From: Ruegeria lacuscaerulensis | GTDB taxonomy: Bacteria > Pseudomonadota > Alphaproteobacteria > Rhodobacterales > Rhodobacteraceae | DNA: 64,000 nucleotides | Reading direction: 5' to 3' | NCBI RefSeq assembly: GCF_013034685.1 | Contig: NZ_WQGO01000005.1 | Span: 186,001 to 250,000 of the forward strand | Shown here: in pieces, positions 8,552-17,223 of the stretch | How positions within the stretch are numbered: position 1 is the stretch's first letter | Layout: every line of letters starts with the position of its first letter | Notes under the pieces: model-generated | The model's database searches: none | Seen by the model: only the letters and a program-made list of their open reading frames with translations | Told to the model about the DNA's origin: nothing | Translations under genes and position numbers: made by a program

Positions 8552-9529
8552 ATGCGAAAGATCTATGTTGCCGGACATCGCGGCATGGTCGGTGGCGCGA
8601 TCCTGCGTCGGTTGCAAGGCCGTAAAAAAGCAGGTGAAGCGCTTGAGCTCATCACCCGCACCCATGCCGAGCTTGATCTGACCGATCAGGCGGCAGTTCG
8701 CGACTTTATGCAATCCGAACGCCCCGATGTGGTGGTACTGGCCGCCGCCAAGGTTGGGGGCATTCATGCCAACAACACCTATCCAGCGGATTTCATTTAC
8801 GAAAACCTGATGATCGAGTGCAATGTGATCCATCAGGCTTTTGCTGCAGGGGTTCAGACCCTATTGCAACTGGGCAGTTCCTGCATCTACCCGCGCGCGG
8901 TTCCGCAACCCATGCGCGAAGATGCCCTGCTGACTGGCGTGTTGGAGCCGACAAATGAACCCTATGCGGTCGCCAAGATCGCGGGGATCAAGCTGTGCGA
9001 AAGTTACAACCGGCAGCATGGGGTCGACTACCGCTCGGTCATGCCGACGAACCTTTATGGTCCGGGTGACAATTTCCACCCCGAGAACAGCCATGTGTTG
9101 CCCGCCCTAATCCGCCGCTTTCACGAGGCCAAGCGCGACGGGCTGGATGAGGTGGTGATCTGGGGCACTGGCAAGCCCCGGCGCGAATTCCTGCATGTGG
9201 ACGATATGGCCGAGGCCTCGTTGTTCGTGCTCGACCTGCCGCGCGATATTTACGAGGCCAATACCCAGCCGATGCTGAGCCATATCAATGTGGGCTGTGG
9301 TGAAGATATCTCGATCGCGGAACTTGCCGCACTGGTGGCGCGGACCGTGGGGTATGACGGGCGGATTTCACAGGATAGCAGCAAGCCGGACGGGACGATG
9401 CGCAAGTTGATGGATGTCTCGCGGCTGGCCGACATGGGATGGCGCGCGCGGGTCGGGCTGGATGACGGTATTCGCGAAACCTATGCGTGGTTTCTGGATC
9501 AGTCTCAGACGCAAATCCGCGCGAAGTAA
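8552..9529 (+). CDS. fcl: GDP-L-fucose synthase
   Basis: A 325-residue epimerase/reductase that turns GDP-4-keto-6-deoxymannose into GDP-L-fucose. It has the NADP motif [32 protein letters not shown], the catalytic Ser in LGSSCIYPR and Tyr-Lys in [12 protein letters not shown], plus [20 protein letters not shown]. The start at 8552 is preferred because GAGGAGCGGGG precedes it; two earlier in-frame Met codons (8510, 8534) overlap gmd. Fucosylated exopolysaccharide is the probable end product, though no fucosyltransferase is in the window. Confidence 0.95.
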   Translation: MRKIYVAGHRGMVGGAILRRLQGRKKAGEALELITRTHAELDLTDQAAVRDFMQSERPDVVVLAAAKVGGIHANNTYPADFIYENLMIECNVIHQAFAAGVQTLLQLGSSCIYPRAVPQPMREDALLTGVLEPTNEPYAVAKIAGIKLCESYNRQHGVDYRSVMPTNLYGPGDNFHPENSHVLPALIRRFHEAKRDGLDEVVIWGTGKPRREFLHVDDMAEASLFVLDLPRDIYEANTQPMLSHINVGCGEDISIAELAALVARTVGYDGRISQDSSKPDGTMRKLMDVSRLADMGWRARVGLDDGIRETYAWFLDQSQTQIRAK

Positions 9530-9552
9530 CCGCCCGACAGATTGCCGGGCGG
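9530..9552. terminator. GC-rich hairpin between convergent fcl and DUF2793 genes
   Basis: CCGCCCG (9530-9536) pairs with CGGGCGG (9546-9552) around a nine-base loop. It starts right after the fcl stop codon and ends nine bases before the end of the convergent gene, so it could stop transcription from both sides. No clear T-run follows. Confidence 0.5.
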
Positions 9553-9560
9553 CCTTAGGA

Positions 9561-10637
9561 TCAGAACCAGCGACCGATGGCGGCAGCGCCGGGGGCGACC
9601 ATGGTGGCGTCCGAGGTGAACGACTGCACCTTATAGCTGACCTGCGTCGTGCTTGGGGTGCCCCACGCAGAAAAGCGTTTTGTGTCGCCGCCATCACCTG
9701 ACAACGCGGGAACAGAACCCGCCGCAAAGGGCATTGGAAAGGTCCAGGTGGCTTCGGCGCTGGTGAACCCCCCGCCTGTCGCCGTGGTGCAATCCGTCGG
9801 GTTTAGCCGGGCTGTGCAAATTTGGGTGCCATCTGCAAAACGGACATAGTCGCCATTCACGTTTGAACCCCGTTCGATCACTGCGCCCGTTGGGGTGCCT
9901 GCGTTTTCTTGCACCGAGCCCAAAAGGTTGCCGGGACCATAACCATAATCTGCCCGCATCAACCGGCCGGTTGTGGTGTCACTGGCGTTTTGCTGGATCG
10001 CGGTACCGGATGCAGTGCCGGTTGCGGGGTCCAAAGCCAACGCGTCGCTCCAGTTGCTGCCATCCGGGGATACTTTGATCGTAAACCCAGTGGTTCCGGT
10101 CAAACCCATCTCGGCATGACCTGTCCATTCCGACTGGAACAGCAGCGACGCGGTCTCGCCCGCCGCTGCCTTGTTGATCTTCAACTGATGACCCGCGCCA
10201 TCATGGCTTAGCAACGTAGCATTTGCCCGCACCGCCAGCTTGTTGGTGTCATCATACGATGTTCCAATGCCCACACCTTCTAGATTCTGCGTGCCCGCCG
10301 GGGGCGCGATCCAATTCGACCCGTCCCACAACTTGAGGACACTCGCACCCTGATCCCAGGCGCGCCATCCCAAGCTCGGGTCAAAAAACACCCAGCCATT
10401 GTCCAGCCATGCAGCCAGCTTCCCGCCTTGTCCCGCCCAATCGCCGATGGGCGCGGCACCCAAAGCGTGGATGTCACCTTGCGCGGGCGTCGCGGGCGGG
10501 GTAACAGCATCGGTTGCGATAAGGCTGAGTTGCACGACCAGATCCAGATGGCGCAGAGCTTCGTTGTGGGTGACATGCTTTTGCGCCTGCGATGGCTGGA
10601 TAAATGGCAGGTTCAAACGGGGTGAGTTCTGTGACAT
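9561..10637 (-). CDS. DUF2793 phage-tail-fibre-like protein
   Basis: A 358-residue protein. The N-terminal 100 residues are the DUF2793 module known from phage and gene-transfer-agent-associated proteins: NLPFIQPSQAQKHVTHNEAL, then AAPIGDWAGQGGKLAAW, WVFFDPSLGWRAWDQ and LKLWDGSNWIAP. The rest is Gly/Thr/Asn-rich beta structure as in tail fibres, ending with NGDYVRFADGTQICTARLN and a terminal GRWF. No signal peptide is visible. Start at 10637 follows AGGAGG. It stands alone between sugar-nucleotide genes, with no other phage gene beside it; it could be a domesticated receptor-binding protein or a surface-polysaccharide binder. Function is not established. Confidence 0.75.
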   Translation of the reverse strand: MSQNSPRLNLPFIQPSQAQKHVTHNEALRHLDLVVQLSLIATDAVTPPATPAQGDIHALGAAPIGDWAGQGGKLAAWLDNGWVFFDPSLGWRAWDQGASVLKLWDGSNWIAPPAGTQNLEGVGIGTSYDDTNKLAVRANATLLSHDGAGHQLKINKAAAGETASLLFQSEWTGHAEMGLTGTTGFTIKVSPDGSNWSDALALDPATGTASGTAIQQNASDTTTGRLMRADYGYGPGNLLGSVQENAGTPTGAVIERGSNVNGDYVRFADGTQICTARLNPTDCTTATGGGFTSAEATWTFPMPFAAGSVPALSGDGGDTKRFSAWGTPSTTQVSYKVQSFTSDATMVAPGAAAIGRWF

Positions 10638-10772
10638 TGGGCGCGCCCTCCTGTGGTTGTCGGTCCGGCATTCACTGCGCGCCACAATGAGATTAAGCGC
10701 ATGAATCCCGTGTGACCGGCACGCACGGCGGCGAAACCAGTTGGTAACTTCCAGTTTGCAAGCAGATGTTGG

Positions 10773-12209
10773 TTAACCGCGGGCGTAGATGTCTTCGTAT
10801 CGGATGATGTCGTCCTCACCCAGATACGAGCCTGTCTGCACCTCGATCAGAACCATCGGAACCTTGCCCGGGTTCTCCATCCGATGGACCGCGCCCAGCG
10901 GGATGTAGACCGATTGGTTTTCCGAGACCAGACGCACCTCGTCATCAATCGTGACTTTCGCCGTTCCTTCCACAACGATCCAGTGCTCGGACCGATGGTG
11001 ATGCGATTGCAAGCTTAGCGCGGCGCCGGGATGCACGTGGATGCGTTTGACCTGAAAGCGGTCGCCGATCACCAGGCTTTCGAACCAGCCCCAGGGGCGA
11101 TGATCCACCGGCAGGGATTCTGCCTGCTTCGCGCCCTTTTCCTTCAGGGCGGCCACAGCTTTCTTCACGTCCTGCGCCCGATCCATACTGGCCACAAGAA
11201 CGGCGTCTGGCATTGCAATGGCGATCATGTCTTGTACCCCCAACGCGACTACTTCCTGCGCCGAGGATTCCGAGCGGATCAGCACGTTCTGACAGTCGAT
11301 AGCGGTCGCCTCGCCTGCAGTTGCGACCCCTTGCGCGTCTGGTTCTCCCAACTCGTGAACAGCGGACCAACTGCCGACATCGGACCAGCCTGCGGCATAG
11401 GGCACGACGCTCAGGTTCGGGGCTTTTTCCATGACGGCGTAGTCGATCGAGATATCCTCGACCTGCGACCAAGCCTCAGGGTCAAGGCGCAAGAAACCAA
11501 GGTCCGTTTTGGCGTTCGAGACTGCGGCGCGCACAGGGTCCATCAATTGGGCCGCATGGCCTTCAAAGGCTGCGATGATATCGCGGACCGCAAACAAGAA
11601 GATGCCCGAATTCCACAGATAGCTGCCATCCTCCAACATGGATTGTGCGCGGGCCAGGTCGGGCTTTTCAACAAACCGTTCCAGTGGAACAGCTTGGCCC
11701 TCACCGGTCGGTGCATGGCTGAGTTTCAAATAGCCATAGCCGGTTTCGGGGCGGTCGGGCTGAATACCGAATGTGACCAAATCACTGCGAGTGGTGATGG
11801 CGTCCACACCGGCTGCAACGGCCGTATGAAATGCCAGTTTGTCCGGAACCACATGATCGGACGGGGCGACCAGCATCACCGCATCGGGGTCGCTGGCGTG
11901 CAGATAGAGCGCGGCGGCCAGAACCGCCGGGGCGGTGTTGCGCCCTTCGGGTTCGATCAGAATGGGGCCGGGATCAATGCCGATTTCCGCCAGTTGTTCG
12001 GGCACCACAAAGCGAAAAGCATCATTGGTCAGAATCAATGGCTTGGCATAAGGGACATCCGCAGGGCCACGCATCCGCTCGGCACAATCCTGCAACAGGC
12101 TTGTCGCGCCGATCAGGGGCACGAATTGCTTGGGATAGCTCTTGCGCGACAAGGGCCACAGTCGAGTCCCCGCCCCACCGCAAAGAATCACGGGATAAAT
12201 CGTAGTCAT
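10773..12209 (-). CDS. manC: Mannose-1-phosphate guanylyltransferase / mannose-6-phosphate isomerase
   Basis: A 478-residue bifunctional enzyme (AlgA/XanB/CpsB type). The N-terminal nucleotidyltransferase has CGGAGTRLWPLSRKSYPKQF, VAPSDHVV and the FVEKPD loop; the C-terminal cupin has RPWGWFESL, HVHPGAALSLQSHHHRSEHW and VYIPLGAVHRMENPG, which in type II isomerases binds metal and fructose/mannose-6-phosphate. It makes GDP-mannose, the substrate of the nearby Gmd. ATG at 12209 is chosen over a TTG one codon earlier. It lies 67 bases downstream of galU on the same strand, and the two are probably one operon. Confidence 0.94.
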   Translation of the reverse strand: MTTIYPVILCGGAGTRLWPLSRKSYPKQFVPLIGATSLLQDCAERMRGPADVPYAKPLILTNDAFRFVVPEQLAEIGIDPGPILIEPEGRNTAPAVLAAALYLHASDPDAVMLVAPSDHVVPDKLAFHTAVAAGVDAITTRSDLVTFGIQPDRPETGYGYLKLSHAPTGEGQAVPLERFVEKPDLARAQSMLEDGSYLWNSGIFLFAVRDIIAAFEGHAAQLMDPVRAAVSNAKTDLGFLRLDPEAWSQVEDISIDYAVMEKAPNLSVVPYAAGWSDVGSWSAVHELGEPDAQGVATAGEATAIDCQNVLIRSESSAQEVVALGVQDMIAIAMPDAVLVASMDRAQDVKKAVAALKEKGAKQAESLPVDHRPWGWFESLVIGDRFQVKRIHVHPGAALSLQSHHHRSEHWIVVEGTAKVTIDDEVRLVSENQSVYIPLGAVHRMENPGKVPMVLIEVQTGSYLGEDDIIRYEDIYARG

Positions 12210-12276
12210 CAATATCTGCCTATTAGCGCGTCGCGCCTATATTGCGCGTCTTGCGATCAAAGGAAAGAGTGGCCGA

Positions 12277-13170
12277 TTACTGGGCCGCCTGATCCGTCGC
12301 AACAATGTCATGCAGATATTCGCGCAGATCGTCGCGCAGATCCGGGCGGGCCAGAGCAAAGGCCACGGTGGCTTGCAGGAACCCGGACTTGGAACCGCAG
12401 TCGAACCGCTGGCCTTCAAACTTGTAGCCAAAGACGGGAACTCCGTTGCCGATATCTTCTGCAATGGCGTCAGTCAGCTGGATCTCACCGCCGCTGCCTT
12501 TCTTCTTTTGGTTGAGGTTGTAGAGAACCGACGGCCCAAGAATATAGCGCCCGATCACAGCCAGATTCGACGGGGCTTCTTCGGGTTTTGGTTTCTCTAC
12601 CATGCCGCGTGCGCGCACAACCGATCCGATGTTTTCACCGACATCCAGAACACCGTAAGATTTTGTTTTCTCTTGCGGAACTTCCATCGCGGCAACCATA
12701 TTGCCGCCGGTTTCCTCATAGGCTTCGACCATCTGTTGAAGGCAAGGTTTGTCCCCCGCAATCACATCGTCGGGCAGCATAACGGCAAAGGGCTCATCCC
12801 CGATCAGGCGGCGGGCGCACCAGACTGCGTGCCCAAGACCAAGTGCTTTGTGCTGACGAATATAGGCAATCGCGCCGCTTTCCATATTGGTGGCATTCAG
12901 CGCTTCCAGCAGGTCATCCTTACCCTTGGCTTTCAATTCCTGTTCGAGGATGTGGTTGTGATCAAAGTAGTCTTCGAGGGCGGATTTCCCGCGTGACGTG
13001 ACAAAGATGAATTCCGTAATTCCGGCTGCCCGGGCTTCGTCGATCGCGTATTGAACCAGCGGGCGATCCACCAGAGTCATGATCTCTTTTGGGACGGATT
13101 TCGTCGCAGGCAAAAAGCGGGTACCAAGTCCCGCGACCGGGAAAATTGCTTTGGTGACCTTGCGTGCCAT
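12277..13170 (-). CDS. galU: UTP--glucose-1-phosphate uridylyltransferase
   Basis: A 297-residue GalU. It starts MARKVTKAIFPVAGLGTRFL, with the nucleotide-binding loop and the following PATKSVPKEIMTLVDRPLVQ. Further family motifs are VTSRGKSALEDYFD, GHAVWCARRLIGDEPFAVML with DD immediately after, and GRYILGPSVL. It forms UDP-glucose from UTP and glucose-1-phosphate, feeding Ugd and glucosyl transfer. The start at 13170 follows GAGAGG; the longer reading to 13188 lacks a ribosome site. The 316-base upstream gap holds several symmetrical sites, so it is likely a regulated operon head for galU-manC. Confidence 0.96.
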   Translation of the reverse strand: MARKVTKAIFPVAGLGTRFLPATKSVPKEIMTLVDRPLVQYAIDEARAAGITEFIFVTSRGKSALEDYFDHNHILEQELKAKGKDDLLEALNATNMESGAIAYIRQHKALGLGHAVWCARRLIGDEPFAVMLPDDVIAGDKPCLQQMVEAYEETGGNMVAAMEVPQEKTKSYGVLDVGENIGSVVRARGMVEKPKPEEAPSNLAVIGRYILGPSVLYNLNQKKKGSGGEIQLTDAIAEDIGNGVPVFGYKFEGQRFDCGSKSGFLQATVAFALARPDLRDDLREYLHDIVATDQAAQ

Positions 13171-13358
13171 AGTACCTCTCAAGTTCAATCTATAGTGCCG
13201 GAAATTCCGTCAGGTGCCCACGGCGTGTTCATAGGCGGTGCGGCCGGAATGTACAACGTCAACACTCGTATCAAATAACCAATCGCCGACAAGCGTGCCA
13301 CTCAGACGGCAGGAAGTCAAAACGATCCGATGTCAAAGGTGCGCGCCGGGCGAATGAG

Positions 13359-13374
13359 TTCCAACGGTTTGGAA
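13359..13374. promoter_or_regulatory. Inverted repeat upstream of galU
   Basis: TTCCAA (13359-13364), CGGT, TTGGAA (13369-13374): a perfect 6+6 repeat about 190 bases before galU, beside an AT-rich stretch (13370-13440). Operator role is inferred. Confidence 0.35.
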
Positions 13375-13388
13375 ACAATCTTACTTAT

Positions 13389-13442
13389 TTGAGTTAAACT
13401 AGTGCTGAATTATTAGTTAATCTTGCCTGCAAATTAAGCAGG
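13389..13442 (-). promoter_or_regulatory. Two repeated regulatory-like motifs upstream of galU
   Basis: Positions 13389-13409 match 18 of 21 bases with 48716-48736 in front of the adhesin gene (shared core TTGAGTTAAACT). Positions 13423-13440 match 17 of 18 bases with 19083-19100 upstream of the peptide importer operon (shared core TTGCCTGCAAATTA). All downstream genes read leftwards. The rest of the 13171-13486 gap shows no gene. Confidence 0.45.
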
Positions 13443-13452
13443 GTTTGAATAC

Positions 13453-13480
13453 GCCCGAAGTCAGCATTCTGACTTCGGGC
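13453..13480 (-). terminator. Strong hairpin at the end of the peptide-transporter operon
   Basis: GCCCGAAGTCAG (13453-13464) and CTGACTTCGGGC (13469-13480) form a perfect 12-base-pair stem with a CATT loop, beginning seven bases after the stop of the leftward ATPase gene. The T-run after it is poor (GTATTCAAACC), so termination may be factor-assisted or the hairpin may protect the 3' end. Confidence 0.7.
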
Positions 13481-13486
13481 CGGGTA

Positions 13487-15292
13487 TCACCCATTGGCCA
13501 TGATGGCATCCAACGGGTCGTGTTCGGCGACAAAGTGGTCAGGACGAACTTCGCTGAGGCTTGGAACATAGTCGGTCTCACCGGCAGACAACCGGCTGGG
13601 CAAAAAGCGCAGCGCGGCTTTGGGGTCCATGGGTGAGGGCAGCTCTCCTGGCAGCTTCAGCCGCTGACGGGTGCGTTCCACATCCGGGTCAGGGATCGGA
13701 ACGGCCGAGATCAGCGACTTGGTGTAAGGATGGATCGGGTCCGAGCAGATCACCTCGCCATCGCCCAGCTCCACGATCCGACCCAGATACAACACCATGA
13801 TCCGGTTCGAAACGGCGCGTACCACCGACAGATCGTGGCTGATGAAGATCATCGACAGACCGAACTCCTGCTGCAACTCGCGCAGCAATTCAACGATTTG
13901 CGCCTGAATGGACACGTCCAAGGCCGAGACTGCCTCGTCGCAGATGATCAGCTTGGGTTTGTTGATCATCGCGCGCGCGATGCCGACCCGTTGGTTCTGA
14001 CCGCCTGACAACTCGTGCGGATAACGGTTGATCATGTTGGCATTCAGGCCCACACGTTCCATCATTTCGCTGACCATCTGCTTGCGCTCGCGGTCCGTCA
14101 GATCGGGGCGATAGGTCTTGAGCGGTTCGGCGATCGATGCCGAGATTGTCATGCGCGGGTCAAGGCTGGCCAGAGGGTCTTGAAAGACGATCTGCAAGTC
14201 CTTGCGGTACTTGTTCAACTCGGCGCGCTTCAGACCCACAATGGGGTGGCCCAACCAACTGACATTTCCACCGCTGGGTTCGATCAGTTGTAATACGGCG
14301 CGCGCCAGCGTGGACTTGCCGCAGCCGGATTCGCCCACAACGCCCAGAGTTTCACCCTTGCGGATGTCAAAGCTGACGCCATCGACAGCCTTGAGCGGCA
14401 CTTTGCGGCCGAACAACCCGCCTTTGACGTTGATCGGGAAATGCACCTTGACGTCATCGACCATAAGCAGCGGTTCTTCGACCTTCTCCAACGCCTTGGG
14501 CGCATCGCCCGCATCAATGCGCGGCATCGCATCGAGGAGGGTGCGGGTATAGTCGTGCTGCGGGTCGCGGAAGATTTCGCGGGTGTCTCCGGCTTCGACA
14601 AATTCGCCCATGCGCATGACTTGAATGCGGTCGCACATACGGGCGACTACGCCCATATCATGGGTGATCAGGGCAATGGCGGTGCCTTCGTCCTTTTGCA
14701 GGCGCACCATCAGGTCCAGAATGTCGGCCTGAACGGTCACGTCCAGCGCCGTGGTGGGCTCATCCGCGATCAGCAGCTTGGGATTGCACAGCATCGACAT
14801 GGCGATCATCACGCGTTGGCGCATCCCCCCGGACAATTCGTGGGGGAACTGGTCCAGTCGCCGCGCGGCCTCAGGGATACGGACGCGGTTCAGCCAATCC
14901 AGGCAGCGGGCCCGCGCCTTCGCGCCTTGCAACCCTTCATGCACCTGCAGAACCTCGCGCATTTGCTGGCCTATCCGAAGATGCGGGGTAAGTGCTGTCA
15001 ACGGGTCCTGAAAGATCATGCCCACGTCAGAGCCACGGATCTTGTTCAGGCGGTTGATCGGCAGGTTCAGGATTTCGGTGCCGTTCAGAGTGGCCGACCC
15101 CAGCGCCCGTCCTGCGGGTGGCAGCAACCCCATCGCGGCCATAAAGGTCTGGCTTTTGCCCGACCCGCTTTCGCCCACGATGCCAAGGCATTCGCCGGGG
15201 TTAATGTCGAAACTGATGCCTTTGACGGCCTCGACCACGCCATCGGGGGTGTCGAACTGGACCTTCAGGTCTTTTACGGAAAACAGGCTCAT
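13487..15292 (-). CDS. Peptide ABC transporter, fused double ATPase (DppD-DppF type)
   Basis: A 601-residue protein with two complete ABC ATPase domains. Domain 1 has Walker [12 protein letters not shown], signature LSGGMRQRV and Walker [13 protein letters not shown]; domain 2 has [25 protein letters not shown] and [12 protein letters not shown]. Between and after them is the oligopeptide/dipeptide-specific tail, with [16 protein letters not shown] near the C-terminus. In most bacteria these are separate DppD/OppD and DppF/OppF subunits; the fused form is common in proteobacterial importers. It powers uptake through the two permeases encoded upstream. The start at 15292 falls one base after the permease stop (TGATATG); the longer reading is not supported. 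Confidence 0.93.
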   Translation of the reverse strand: MSLFSVKDLKVQFDTPDGVVEAVKGISFDINPGECLGIVGESGSGKSQTFMAAMGLLPPAGRALGSATLNGTEILNLPINRLNKIRGSDVGMIFQDPLTALTPHLRIGQQMREVLQVHEGLQGAKARARCLDWLNRVRIPEAARRLDQFPHELSGGMRQRVMIAMSMLCNPKLLIADEPTTALDVTVQADILDLMVRLQKDEGTAIALITHDMGVVARMCDRIQVMRMGEFVEAGDTREIFRDPQHDYTRTLLDAMPRIDAGDAPKALEKVEEPLLMVDDVKVHFPINVKGGLFGRKVPLKAVDGVSFDIRKGETLGVVGESGCGKSTLARAVLQLIEPSGGNVSWLGHPIVGLKRAELNKYRKDLQIVFQDPLASLDPRMTISASIAEPLKTYRPDLTDRERKQMVSEMMERVGLNANMINRYPHELSGGQNQRVGIARAMINKPKLIICDEAVSALDVSIQAQIVELLRELQQEFGLSMIFISHDLSVVRAVSNRIMVLYLGRIVELGDGEVICSDPIHPYTKSLISAVPIPDPDVERTRQRLKLPGELPSPMDPKAALRFLPSRLSAGETDYVPSLSEVRPDHFVAEHDPLDAIMANG

Positions 15293-15293
15293 A

Positions 15294-16223
15294 TCAGCGA
15301 TCCTTCGGGTCCAGAGCGTCACGCAGACCATCCCCGATGAAGAACATCGTGATGATGATGGCGACGTAGAAAGTCAGCGGGAACATCAATTGCCACAAGG
15401 TGCCATACCCCATGGTTCCGGCCCCTTCCGCGATCAAACGACCCAGCGAGGTGTAAGGTTCTGAAATCCCCAGCCCAAGGAACGAGATAAAGCTCTCGGT
15501 CAGGATCATTTCAGGCACCAGAAGCGAGGCATAGACGATCACAACGCCCAGCAAGTTGGGCAGGATATGGCGGTACATGATGGTAAATTCGCTGACACCT
15601 GCGGCGCGGGCGGCCTCGATGAACTCGCGGTTCTTCAGGGTCAGGGTCTGACCCCGTACAATCCGCGCCATGGTCAGCCAACCAACCGCACCAAGTGCGA
15701 TGAACAGCATGAAGAAGGATCGACCCGCCACGACTAGCAGCAGAATAATCACCAAAGTTGCCGGGATCGCCAGCAAGATGTCGACAAAGCGCATCATGAC
15801 GCTGTCGGTCCGGCCACCGATATAGCCGGCGGCGATGCCATAGCAGGTGCCAACGATCAGCGCTGTCGCTGCACCGATCAGACCGACCAGCAGCGATGTG
15901 GTGGTGGCCTGAATGACGCGGCTGTACAGATCGCGCCCCAAATCATCGACGCCAAAGAAATGGCCGGTTTCGACTGAGGGCATACCCATGCCCTGCACGT
16001 CACCCATAACGTTCCAGTCGATCTCTTCATTGTTCCAGACCGCAAAGTAGGGCCCGATAAGGGTGAACAGAACGATCAGCGCCAGAATGATTACGCTGGC
16101 CATCGCGGCCTTGTTGCGCACAAAACGCATCCGTGCGTCTTGCCACAGTGAACGCCCCTGAATGATCGTGTAATCGGTGATATCTTCGGCCAGATGGGCG
16201 GCTTTTTGAGATTTTCCAAGCAT
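15294..16223 (-). CDS. Oligopeptide ABC transporter permease (OppC type)
   Basis: A 309-residue inner-membrane protein with an N-terminal cytoplasmic segment and six predicted helices. The first (about 57-77) contains [34 protein letters not shown] is the OppC/DppC signature after helix 1, and the EAA coupling loop is [21 protein letters not shown] followed by LPNLLG. Start at 16223 (MLGKSQ) is chosen; upstream Met codons overlap the preceding gene. It pairs with the OppB-type protein to form the channel. Confidence 0.93.
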   Translation of the reverse strand: MLGKSQKAAHLAEDITDYTIIQGRSLWQDARMRFVRNKAAMASVIILALIVLFTLIGPYFAVWNNEEIDWNVMGDVQGMGMPSVETGHFFGVDDLGRDLYSRVIQATTTSLLVGLIGAATALIVGTCYGIAAGYIGGRTDSVMMRFVDILLAIPATLVIILLLVVAGRSFFMLFIALGAVGWLTMARIVRGQTLTLKNREFIEAARAAGVSEFTIMYRHILPNLLGVVIVYASLLVPEMILTESFISFLGLGISEPYTSLGRLIAEGAGTMGYGTLWQLMFPLTFYVAIIITMFFIGDGLRDALDPKDR

Positions 16224-16233
16224 GTTTCGCCCC

Positions 16234-17157
16234 TTAGTACCGGATTTTCGGATCGAACCAGGCATAGGCCAGGTCGGTCAAAAGGTTCACGATGACGGTC
16301 AGCGCGCCATAGAGAATCGTGACCCCCAAGAGCACCGCATAGTCACGCGACAGGGCCGAGCCGACATAGGCTTGCCCCAGACCGCCGGTCGAGAAATAGA
16401 TGTCAACGAAGACCGAACCCGTCAGAACATAGACGAAGACCGGTCCCAGATAGGACACCACCGGCAAAAGCGTCGGTTTCAGCGCATGGCGCCAGATCAC
16501 GGTTCTGGTCGGCAGTCCTTTGGCCCGCGCGGTGCGGATGAAGTTCGAGTTCAGAACCTCGAGCATAGACGATCGTGTGATCCGCGCGATCGAGCCGATA
16601 TATGAGGTCGCGAGCGCGATAACGGGCATGATCAGATATGGCCATTGCCCTCCGTTCCAGCCACCGCCCGGCAGCCAACCCAGCCAAAGGGTGAAGGTCA
16701 GGATCAGGATCGGGCCCATGATGAAGTTCGGCAGCGCCTGAGCTGCAATGCCCAGACCGACAGCGAAATAGTCGATCCAGCTATTGTGCTTGATGGCCGC
16801 CGCAATCCCCAGCCCCACACCAATCGTGGTGGCAAACAGGAACGACAGGGACCCATAGGTCAGTGAGATCGGGAAACCTTGGGCGATGATATCATTCACA
16901 TCGCGATCCTTGAACTTGAAGGATGGCCCGAAATCGAAATGCACCACGATGTTATACAGATAGTCCCAAAGCTGCTTCCACAGCGGCTGGTCCAGCCCAT
17001 AGCGTGCCTCGATATTGGCCAGAACCGCGGGCGGCAGGGGCCGTTCCGAGGTAAAGGGCCCACCGGGCGCGAAGTGCATCAGAAAGAAACTGGCGACGAT
17101 CAGCAAAAGGATCGTCGGAACGGCGACCAATAGCCGCCGGATAATATAGGCAAGCAT
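16234..17157 (-). CDS. Oligopeptide ABC transporter permease (OppB type)
   Basis: A 307-residue permease beginning MLAYIIRRLLVAVPTILLLI, the standard OppB/DppB first helix, followed by FFLMHFAPGGPF. The EAA loop is FIRTARAKGLPTRTVIWRHA and the C-terminal GSVFVDIYFSTGGLG is family-typical. Six helices are expected. It starts 66 bases after the binding-protein stop, behind a strong hairpin that probably sets a lower expression level than that of the binding protein. Confidence 0.94.
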   Translation of the reverse strand: MLAYIIRRLLVAVPTILLLIVASFFLMHFAPGGPFTSERPLPPAVLANIEARYGLDQPLWKQLWDYLYNIVVHFDFGPSFKFKDRDVNDIIAQGFPISLTYGSLSFLFATTIGVGLGIAAAIKHNSWIDYFAVGLGIAAQALPNFIMGPILILTFTLWLGWLPGGGWNGGQWPYLIMPVIALATSYIGSIARITRSSMLEVLNSNFIRTARAKGLPTRTVIWRHALKPTLLPVVSYLGPVFVYVLTGSVFVDIYFSTGGLGQAYVGSALSRDYAVLLGVTILYGALTVIVNLLTDLAYAWFDPKIRY

Positions 17158-17176
17158 TTCATGCCCCCAATTATTG

Positions 17177-17208
17177 GCTGTGCCCCAAAGCGGTCCTTGG
17201 GGCACAGC
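17177..17208 (-). terminator. Intercistronic hairpin between binding protein and permease genes
   Basis: GCTGTGCCCCAA (17177-17188) and TTGGGGCACAGC (17197-17208) make a perfect 12-base-pair stem with an eight-base loop. It lies in the 66-base gap after the binding-protein gene. Such structures usually act as partial terminators or 3' stabilisers so that the binding protein is made in excess. Confidence 0.7.
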
Positions 17209-17223
17209 GGGATCTAAAGGTGA

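Noticed and set aside
9561-10637. A prophage or gene-transfer-agent locus
   Set aside because: Only one tail-like gene is present, without capsid, terminase, integrase or lysis genes nearby.
11031-12515. 494-codon open frame on the + strand opposite manC and galU
   Set aside because: It spans two well-recognised genes and their gap on the other strand; its translation resembles no family.
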